IMG/VR virus record: IMGVR_UViG_3300048927_000085
Location: 1 to 30,542 of that record
Reading direction: 5' to 3' (one strand)
From: a virus
Length of the DNA: 30,542 nt
Numbering within the stretch: the first letter of the stretch is position 1; each line of letters begins with the position of its first letter. A program made the position numbers and the translations under genes. The notes beneath the pieces were generated by a model. The model saw only the letters and a list, made by a program, of their open reading frames with translations. It had not been told where the DNA came from and did not search any database. This document shows positions 20,633-27,800 of this stretch, in pieces.

Positions 20633-20800
20633 GTGGAAAAAGCAAAAGACATGTATCAGCGTAAGGTTCGCTTTCCAGAGGACGTGCGTAAGGCGATCGA
20701 GAAGAATGGGGAAGACGAATGCCGGCAGTTTAATACTGAGCTGATTTATCAGCTGAGAAAGGTTTACGGATTGGCAGGTGAGAAAAGTGCTCAAGCATAA
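20633..20800 (+). CDS. Arc-like short ribbon-helix-helix repressor 2
   Basis: This 55-residue protein starts at GTG 20633, seven bases after a strong GGAGG. It reads YQRKVRFPEDVRKAIEKNGE, then QFNTELIYQLRKVYGL: strand, helix and helix of the Arc fold. The loop GEDECRQFNTEL keeps the Asn of the RSVNSEI turn but is otherwise divergent. It is the first gene of the rightward unit of module 2 and probably limits antirepressor 2 synthesis. Confidence 0.78.
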   Translation: MEKAKDMYQRKVRFPEDVRKAIEKNGEDECRQFNTELIYQLRKVYGLAGEKSAQA

Positions 20801-20807
20801 AAACATT

Positions 20808-20839
20808 GAAGCCCTGACTGCGCTAACAGTCAGGGCTTC
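20808..20839 (+). ncRNA. Perfect leader hairpin before antirepressor 2
   Basis: GAAGCCCTGACTG at 20808-20820 and CAGTCAGGGCTTC at 20827-20839 form an uninterrupted 13-base-pair stem with loop CGCTAA. It starts 8 bases after the Arc-like 2 stop and ends 35 bases before the antirepressor start. There is no T tail. It could protect or pause the transcript, or gate translation of the antirepressor. Confidence 0.65.
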
Positions 20840-20873
20840 GGTATCGAACAGATCCGGCAAAGGAAATATCGAC

Positions 20874-21434
20874 ATGAACAGTGTACAGAACAACGAATTA
20901 ACTTTCCATACAACAGCATTTCATCCTGTTGAGCATGATGGTGCGCTATGGCTGACATCTTCTGAGTTAGCCGCAGCACTGGGATACAAAAAGTCTGATG
21001 CCGTCACGCAGATTTATAGCCGGTACCATGATGAATTTACCGAAAGTATGTCAACGACCCTCAAAATGAGTGTCGTTAGAAAAACAGGAGTAGTTGAGAT
21101 CCCTGTGCGTGTTTTCTCGCTTCGCGGAGCACATCTTGTAGGCATGTTTGCCTCCACCCCTATGGCTAAAGATTTTCGCCGTTGGGTGTTAGATCTCCTG
21201 GATTGTGAAGTTCATAAGGACTCACAAATTAGCGCAATGCCTGAGTTTCATCAGCGTGTGATGCTGTATATGGATGAACGTGGCCGCGTGATCAGTTCAA
21301 TGCCATTGCCACAAGGAGTTGTTGCAATGACCTTCGAGGGATTTTTAGGACTGGCCCGGCAGAAGGGCTGGATCGTGGCCAGAGAGCAGGAGGTAGCCAA
21401 GAGTTTAATGAGTGTTTTACAGGGCTTGCATTAG
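20874..21434 (+). CDS. BRO-N type antirepressor 2
   Basis: This is a 186-residue protein. Residues about 8-115 form a BRO-N domain: FHTTAFHPVEHDGALWLTSS, then ELAAALGYKKSDAVTQIYSR, VFSLRGAHLVGMFASTPMAK and FRRWVLDLLD. Residues 128-186 (RVMLYMDERGRVISSMPLPQ and onward) repeat the C-terminal domain of antirepressor 1. ATG 20874, with AGGA at 20861-20864, is chosen. An open frame reaches back to GTG 20778 through the leader hairpin. BRO-N proteins of prophages act as antirepressors or regulators, and the Mnt/Arc context supports that here. Confidence 0.83.
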   Translation: MNSVQNNELTFHTTAFHPVEHDGALWLTSSELAAALGYKKSDAVTQIYSRYHDEFTESMSTTLKMSVVRKTGVVEIPVRVFSLRGAHLVGMFASTPMAKDFRRWVLDLLDCEVHKDSQISAMPEFHQRVMLYMDERGRVISSMPLPQGVVAMTFEGFLGLARQKGWIVAREQEVAKSLMSVLQGLH

Positions 21435-21447
21435 TGCAAAAAGAAAA

Positions 21448-21469
21448 ACCGCCAGCTGCAACTGGCGGT
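21448..21469 (+). ncRNA. Hairpin before antirepressor 3
   Basis: ACCGCCAG at 21448-21455 and CTGGCGGT at 21462-21469 form an 8-base-pair stem with loop CTGCAA and no T tail. It lies between antirepressors 2 and 3, 33 bases before the next start, and parallels the hairpins before the other two antirepressors. Confidence 0.5.
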
Positions 21470-21501
21470 CCACTGAAGTCTAATTACGTATAGGAGCGTA
21501 T

Positions 21502-22275
21502 ATGACTGGATTAAATTTAGCAGTTCAGGAACGTAATGTCGATCCCCAGACCTTTCCGGTAATTGAATGGGCTGGTCTGCGAGTCGTTACTACTGAGGCA
21601 CTGGCTTCGGGCTATGGTTGCGAAGAGAAAAATATTCGCATGAATCTTTCGCGAAACTTAGAGCGCTTTGAAGAGGGAAAGCACTACTTCATGGTGACTG
21701 GTGCGGATCTCAAAAATCTGCGGGCCACTGTCAGTGGCTCACAAATCTCCACTAAAGTACGCACTCTAACTTTATGGACGGAGAAAGGCGCGGCACGTAT
21801 GTCCAAGATTGTCGACACTGACGAGGCTTGGTCTTTCTTCGAGCGCTTAGAGGATTCGTATTTCCGACCCGCACCAGTTTCAGCGATCCCGCTTACCTAT
21901 GAAGCTGCTCTGGAGGACCTTCTGGCGAAAGTGAAAGAGAACCGCATCATTGCTGAACAGCGTGATCGTGCCGTCAAAGAGAAGCGCTGGATCTCTGAGA
22001 AGCGTGAAGTCACTGCAATGGCAACAGCCTCTGCCGCTGTTCGCGCCAAAAACAAACTGGCGGAGCGTCTTGGGGAGAGCAAAAGCTATGCTGCCATCAT
22101 CCCTGTGGAGAAGAAGCTTGGCCAGAAATTCAAATGGCAGCCGCTGCGCAAATGGTGCAAAGAGAATGACGCTGAACCGCATGAAGTTGAAGATCCGCGT
22201 TTTGGCACTGTGAAGTCTTGGCCTCGTGCCGCGTGGATTGCAGTATATGGCGTAGACCTCCGCAAGCTGTTCTAA
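21502..22275 (+). CDS. ORF6N-domain antirepressor 3
   Basis: This is a 257-residue protein. Residues about 17-120 match the ORF6N domain: FPVIEWAGLRVVTTEALASG, then NLERFEEGKHYFMVTGADLK and LWTEKGAARMSKIVDTDEAW. Residues 130-190 are a charged helix. The C-terminal 65 residues (IIPVEKKLGQKFKWQPLRKW onward) are a second small domain common in phage antirepressor proteins. AGGAG at 21492-21496 is a good ribosome binding site. It has no repressor genes of its own and is probably transcribed from antirepressor promoter 2. Confidence 0.82.
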   Translation: MTGLNLAVQERNVDPQTFPVIEWAGLRVVTTEALASGYGCEEKNIRMNLSRNLERFEEGKHYFMVTGADLKNLRATVSGSQISTKVRTLTLWTEKGAARMSKIVDTDEAWSFFERLEDSYFRPAPVSAIPLTYEAALEDLLAKVKENRIIAEQRDRAVKEKRWISEKREVTAMATASAAVRAKNKLAERLGESKSYAAIIPVEKKLGQKFKWQPLRKWCKENDAEPHEVEDPRFGTVKSWPRAAWIAVYGVDLRKLF

Positions 22276-22305
22276 CTGATTTCGAATATTTCACAGTTAA
22301 TACTC

Positions 22306-22330
22306 AACCCGCTTAACTGCGGGTTTTTTT
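22306..22330 (+). terminator. Terminator closing the immI-like region
   Basis: AACCCGC at 22306-22312 and GCGGGTT at 22319-22325 pair around TTAACT and run into a T tract to 22330. It separates the antirepressors from tail gene M. Late transcripts must pass it. Confidence 0.85.
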
Positions 22331-22341
22331 ATGGAGCAAAT

Positions 22342-22692
22342 ATGGCAGTTGAAACCTACAACTGGCGTTCGCAGCTCGGTGCCGGGCCTGTCGAGTATGG
22401 TCAGACGGTGCGATCGGCTCAGTTTGGCGATGGTTATGAACAGGTGGCCGAGAACGGCATCAACTCCACGGCCATTCAGGTGCCGATGAAGCACACTGGG
22501 ACTGAGGCGGAAGTAAACGCGATCCGCGACTTCCTGCTGGCCCATACCGTTAAGGCCTTCATTATCACACCACCCGGCGAGGTGAAGGGGCTGTACCGTG
22601 TTGTCGTTAACTCCGTGCGTAAAAACCAACTGAACAGCAAATTCTCTGAGTTGACCTTCACCATCAAACGGGCCTACGGGGTATACGCATAA
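22342..22692 (+). CDS. M: Tail tip protein M
   Basis: This 116-residue protein is the first of the lambda tail-tip set. TYNWRSQLGAG at the start, RSAQFGDGYEQVAENGINST, and FSELTFTIKRAYGVYA at the end follow the lambda M / phage minor tail protein family. It forms the ring joining tube and tip. GGAG at 22333-22336 precedes ATG 22342. The stop overlaps the start of L (22692). Confidence 0.9.
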   Translation: MAVETYNWRSQLGAGPVEYGQTVRSAQFGDGYEQVAENGINSTAIQVPMKHTGTEAEVNAIRDFLLAHTVKAFIITPPGEVKGLYRVVVNSVRKNQLNSKFSELTFTIKRAYGVYA

Positions 22693-23462
22693 TGGCACTT
22701 GTCGATCAGGCGGCGATGCTGGCACCGGGTGGCAGGGTCCGCCTGGTCGAAGTGGACGCATCCGAGTTCAGTGGCGGGATCCACCGCTTTCATTACAGTC
22801 CGTTTCCTCACTCGCCTGACGAGATTGACGCGGCGAAAGGCGACGAGTCGAAGCTGGGACCGAAGCCCATAATCTGGGATGGCAACGCTTATGAGTTCTG
22901 GCCTTTCCAGATGAGCGGGCTATCCCTCTCGACCGATCAGGCTGCAGAGCCTTCATTCAGCACGTCAAACCTTGACGGGCATATCACCGCGCTGTGCCTT
23001 CAGTTCAAAGATATGGTGAATGCAAAGGTGAGCATCATCGACACCTATGCCGTCTATCTCGATGCGGTGAACTTCCCGGGCGGCATAAACCCGACAGCCA
23101 ATCCGACGATGTTCTCTCTGCAGACGTTCTGGCTCGACACCAAAACTGCGGAAGACGACGAAGTCGCATCTTGGGCAATGAGCAGCCCGGCAGACCTACA
23201 GGGACTGGTGATCCCCACCCGGCAAATCACCTCGCTTTGCGAGTGGGCGCTGCGCGGCCAGTACCGCAGCGGCGACGGCTGTACCTACAACGGCACGGCA
23301 TATTTTGATGCGAAGGGTAATGCGGTTGCTGACCCGGCGCTGGACGTGTGCGGCGGCTGCCTCAGTGACTGCCGTAAGCGGTTTGGCGCCGGACTGGCAG
23401 AGCCTAACGCAGCAAACCTCGATTTTGGCGGCTTCCCGGCAACCGTTCTCTTCTCCCGATAA
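22692..23462 (+). CDS. L: Tail tip protein L, iron-sulfur type
   Basis: This is a 256-residue protein. It matches lambda L (GGIHRFHYSPFPHSPDEIDA; VIPTRQITSLCEWALRGQYR). The C-terminal cysteines C183, C197, C220, C223 and C227 (DVCGGCLSDCRKRFG) correspond to the region that binds a 4Fe-4S cluster in lambda L, so the cluster is probably present here. It lies between M and K in the lambda order. Confidence 0.92.
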   Translation: MALVDQAAMLAPGGRVRLVEVDASEFSGGIHRFHYSPFPHSPDEIDAAKGDESKLGPKPIIWDGNAYEFWPFQMSGLSLSTDQAAEPSFSTSNLDGHITALCLQFKDMVNAKVSIIDTYAVYLDAVNFPGGINPTANPTMFSLQTFWLDTKTAEDDEVASWAMSSPADLQGLVIPTRQITSLCEWALRGQYRSGDGCTYNGTAYFDAKGNAVADPALDVCGGCLSDCRKRFGAGLAEPNAANLDFGGFPATVLFSR

Positions 23463-23474
23463 CCGGACATACCA

Positions 23475-24206
23475 ATGAACAAAACCATTATGGCGGCGAT
23501 CCGCGCGCATGCGCTGGAGGAATCCCCGCGCGAGTGCTGCGGCTTCGTCATCCAGTCAGGGCGGCGTCAGCGTTACATCCCGGTACCGAATAGCCACGAA
23601 AACCCCACAGAGCATTTCCGAATCGACGGCGAGCACTGGGCGAATGCTGAGGATGCCGGAACGATTGTCCGCGTTATCCATTCCCACCCGGGCGACGGCG
23701 CACGACCTATACCCTCAGACCTCGATCGCCAGCAGTGCAATAACTCTGGCGTGGTTTGGGGTATCTACGCGCCCGACTGCGATGAGTATGCAGAGGTAAC
23801 ACCGGATGCCATCCCGCTGATTGGCCGCCCGTTCATTCTGGGCTCGCACGACTGCTGGGGGCTGGTCATGGACTGGCACGCCATCCAGGGCGTGACGCTT
23901 AACGATTTCCGCGTGGATTACCCATGGTGGGAAAGCCTGTATCCGGACAACCTGTATTTCGATAACTGGGAGCAGGAAGGGTTTGTCGAATGTGACCCGG
24001 CGTCCGGCTGCATGGTCATCATGCAGGTGGAGTCTGCCAAGTGGAACCACGCGGGGATCATCACCGAAGAAGGCGAGCTGCTGCACCATCTTTACGGTCA
24101 GCCTTCATGCGTCACTCCGTACGCCCGCGGTTACTTCAAAGACCGGACCATGATCTGCGTCCGTCACAAAGACCTGCAGCAGGAGATTCAACCATGGCGC
24201 GTTTAA
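23475..24206 (+). CDS. K: Tail assembly protein K: JAMM plus NlpC/P60
   Basis: This is a 243-residue, two-domain protein. The N-terminal Mov34/JAB metalloprotease domain has E20 (SPRECCG) and the HSHP motif at 69-72, followed by S81 and D84 of the zinc-binding signature. The C-terminal NlpC/P60 peptidase domain has Cys127 (SHDCWGLVMDW) and His192 (WNHAGII). In lambda K both domains are thought to serve tail maturation or local cell-wall cutting during entry. The stop overlaps the I start by 13 bases. Confidence 0.92.
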   Translation: MNKTIMAAIRAHALEESPRECCGFVIQSGRRQRYIPVPNSHENPTEHFRIDGEHWANAEDAGTIVRVIHSHPGDGARPIPSDLDRQQCNNSGVVWGIYAPDCDEYAEVTPDAIPLIGRPFILGSHDCWGLVMDWHAIQGVTLNDFRVDYPWWESLYPDNLYFDNWEQEGFVECDPASGCMVIMQVESAKWNHAGIITEEGELLHHLYGQPSCVTPYARGYFKDRTMICVRHKDLQQEIQPWRV

Positions 24207-24781
24207 CCACTATTCGACTGTATGGCGCCCTGGGGGCCCGGTTTGGCCGCGTTCACAGGCTGGCGGTCCAGACTTCAGCAGAGGCTGTAAAGGCGCTATG
24301 CATCAATCTCGACGGGCTGGAAAGCTATCTCCTGAACGCCAAAAAGAATGGCATGACGTTCGCGGTGTTTCGTGGCAAACGCAACATCGGTGCGGATGAC
24401 TTCAGGGATCTGACCGGGGATAGCGATATTCGAATTGCACCAGTGATGGAGGGGGCAAAAAAAGCGGGTATGTTCCAGACGATCCTTGGGGCAGTCATGG
24501 TGGTTGCTGGAGTGGTTGCCTCGTTCATACCAGGCGGACAGGCATTCGCGCCTTCGTTACTTATCGGTGGTGCCAGCATGATGGCCGGCGGCATTTACCA
24601 GATGCTCTCACCGCAGCCTAAAGGCCTCCAGGGACGCGATGACCCCGATAACAAGCCCAGTTATGCCTTTGGCGGCGCCGTTAATACCCTGGCAATGGGC
24701 AACCCGGTCGCACTGCTGTATGGCGAGCGCGAGATAGGCGGCGCCATTATTTCAGCAGGGATTGTGGCAGAGGACATCTGA
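24194..24781 (+). CDS. I: Tail assembly protein I
   Basis: This is a 195-residue protein of the lambda tail I family. It has an N-terminal ubiquitin-like part (RLYGALGARFGRVHRLAVQT), GDSDIRIAPVMEGAKKAGMF, then a Gly/Ala-rich hydrophobic stretch (ILGAVMVVAGVVASFIPGG and LLIGGASMMAGGIYQML). It is needed for tail tip assembly but absent from the finished lambda tail. ATG 24194, with AGGAG at 24181-24185, is preferred over 24041, which lies in gene K. It is followed by a terminator-like hairpin. Confidence 0.9.
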   Translation: MARLTTIRLYGALGARFGRVHRLAVQTSAEAVKALCINLDGLESYLLNAKKNGMTFAVFRGKRNIGADDFRDLTGDSDIRIAPVMEGAKKAGMFQTILGAVMVVAGVVASFIPGGQAFAPSLLIGGASMMAGGIYQMLSPQPKGLQGRDDPDNKPSYAFGGAVNTLAMGNPVALLYGEREIGGAIISAGIVAEDI

Positions 24782-24801
24782 CAGCTTCTCACTCTTCAAT
24801 T

Positions 24802-24825
24802 AGCACCCACTCGGGTGCTTTTTTT
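24802..24825 (+). terminator. Intrinsic terminator between I and J
   Basis: AGCACCC at 24802-24808 and GGGTGCT at 24813-24819 pair around ACTC, followed by a T run to 24825. It ends 11 bases before the J start codon. Confidence 0.85.
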
Positions 24826-24836
24826 ATGGATGCAAT

Positions 24837-27800
24837 ATGGCAACGATTACTGGTGCAAAGGGTGGCAGCCAGAAGCAGCACACGCCCGTGGAACAGCCTG
24901 ATTCAGCCCAATCTATGGCGCGTTGCCGTATGCTGCTGGCGCTAGGTGAAGGCGAGTTTGCAGGTGGGCTGGATGCGACCCGGATTTTCCTGGACGGCAC
25001 GCCGCTGGGCAACGCCGACGGCTCGATGAACTTTGAGAACGTCTCCTGGGATTTTCGCCCGGGCACGCAGACGCAGACGCCGATCCCCGGCTTTCCTGCT
25101 GTGGAGAACGAGACCAGCATCGGTGTATCGCTGACGAAGGCTACTCCCTGGACCCGAGCTATCAGCAATACTCAGATTGATGCGGTACTGGTGCGCATTG
25201 GCATCACCGGGCTTCAGCAGCAGGAGAAGGACGGCGATATCGTGGGCACCACCGTCACGTATCACATCGACGTTGCGGTTGATGGCGGGGCATACCAGAC
25301 AGTGCTCACCAAAACGGTAACGGAAAAGCTCAGTTCACTGTACGAATTGACGCACCGCATCAATCTGCCCAAAGCCACCACTGGCTGGCAGATCCGTGTG
25401 GTCCGCGATACTGCCGACAGCGCCAGCCAGATGCTGCAGAACAAAACGCAGGTGCAGGCCATCACCGAGGTCATCGACGCCCGCCTGCGCTACCCGCATA
25501 CCGCGCTGCTGTATGTGTCATTCAATGCCAAAGCATTTAGCAATATCCCGAAAATATCCTGTAAGCCGAAAGGCCGGGTGATCCGCATCCCGCAGAACTA
25601 CGATCCTGTTGCGCGGACGTACAGCGGCACATGGGACGGCACCTTCAAATGGGGCTGGACCAACAACCCGGCGTGGATCTGGTTTGATGTCCTGACAGAG
25701 CCACGCTTCGGCCTGGGTCGCCGGGTAACGGTGGATATGCTCGATAAATGGGAGCTCTACCGCATTGCCCAGCGCTGTGACCAGAAAGTACCGGACGGGA
25801 AGGGCGGTACCGGCACAGAGCCGCGATTCATGTTTGACGTCTATATCCAGTCGCAGGCCGACGCCTGGCAGGTTATCAAGGATATCGCTGCTGGCTTCAA
25901 CGGCATGACGTTCTGGGGCAACAACATGTTCAATGTTGTCTCTGATATGCCGGCAGACACCTCGAAGCTGCAGATCCTGACCCGTGCATCGGTCGTCGGC
26001 AAGCCAACATATTCCAGCGGCAGCGAAAAGACGCGATTCTCGAGCGCGCTGATTAACTTCAGCGACCCGGATAACCATTATCAGGACCGCACCACCGCAG
26101 TAATGTTTCCTGAGCTGGTGAAGCAGTTCAAATTCAAGCAGACCCAGCTCACGGCCATCGGCTGTACCCGCGAGAGCGAGGCGCAGCGCCGTGGCGGATG
26201 GGCGGTTTATTCTAACTCACTGGACCGCATCATTACGCTGCAGACCGGGCTGGATGGATTCGCCTATGTGCCAGGCACCGTCTTTGCCTTCGCTGACGAG
26301 CGCGTCTCAGGCCGGGTCTATGGTGGGCGCGTCATTGACTACAACGCTGGGCTTAAGGCGGTAACAACCGATCGCGGTACCAGCGCCGTCGCGGGTGACA
26401 CACTGATGATCCGCACCCATGGCGGCATTGTGGAAAGCCGGGTTATACAGGCGGTCAATGGCACGCAGCTGATCGTGGCCACGCCGTTCACAGCAGCGCC
26501 AGCGCCAAACGCCGTATTCGTTATCGATGCAGGGCAGCTGCGCCTACAGTATTTCCGCGTCACGAACCTGACCTTTAACGATGAGGAGAACACCTATTCC
26601 ATCACCGGCGCGGAATACAACGCATCCAAATATGATGCCGTTGACCATAACGCGCGTCTGGATATCCCGCCGATCAGCCTCATCCCCACGGGGGTTGTCT
26701 CACAGCCCGGCAATGTCGTGGTGTCGAGTTACGAGTCTGTGCGTCAGGGGCAGCGCATAGCGACGCTGACTGCATCCTGGGATGTACCGCTGGATAAAGC
26801 CGGTAAGCCGCAGGCCGATGTGATCGCCTATCAGGCTCAGTGGCGCCGGAATGATAGCGAGTGGGTAAACGTCCCTCAGACTGGCCTTCGCAATATTGAG
26901 GTGCCCGGCATTTTTGAAGGTGATTACCTCGTACGGGTCCGGGCGATAAACTCAGGCGGGGCCTCCAGCCTGTGGGCAACGTCAACGCTGACTCATCTCA
27001 AAGGCCGGGTGGGCGATGTTCCAAAGCCAGTTAATTTCCGTACCACGCCATTGCTGTGGGGCGTGCAGCTGGACTGGGATTTCCCTGCGGGCACTGGCGA
27101 TACGCTGCAGACAGAAATTCAGTATTCCACGGTATCAACCGGTGCGAACCCTATGCTGTTGGCTGGCGTGCCGTATCCCCAGCAAATTTACCAGCAGTTG
27201 GGCCTGAAAGCAGGGGTAGGGTTCTGGTACCGGGCGCGGCTTGTTGATCGCACCGGCAACCAGTCTGCCTGGACTGACTTCATTCAGGGCAGCAGCAGCT
27301 CGGTTGCCGCGGATTACCTGGTTGATATCGATAATCAGATCAAACAGACCGACGCTTATAAGGACCTTGTTTCGGAAATCACGGATCTGGGCGACGATAT
27401 CCAGTCAGCGCGTGACGACATCAAGACAGTGACGACGGAATCGGCGGCAACGAAAGCGGGCCTGGCGCAGGAAGTCACTGACCGTAAGAAAGCCATCACC
27501 AACGAGGCAACGGCCCGCGGGCAGGCGCTGCTGACCGAGAAGAACGAGCGCGTCGCGGATATCAGCAACGTCAACCAGACGATTCAGACCACCTCTGACT
27601 CGCTGGCGCAGCAGATCGCGCAGATTTCCGCGGGTACCGGCTCGCAGTTCGACCCGGCGAAAATCTGGTACTTCGATTCGACGGTAGAGGGGTGGACCGG
27701 GAACGGAACTCCCACAATCGTTGACGGGTGGATTCGCCCGGCGAACCATGCCACCGATCCGTGGGTGGCATCGCCGGGAGCACTGGCTATCAACTCCTCG

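Noticed and set aside
20550-20744. Plus-strand reading frame of 64 codons starting in the module 2 operator
   Set aside because: It crosses both operator palindromes and overlaps the Arc-like 2 gene in another frame, with no ribosome binding site.
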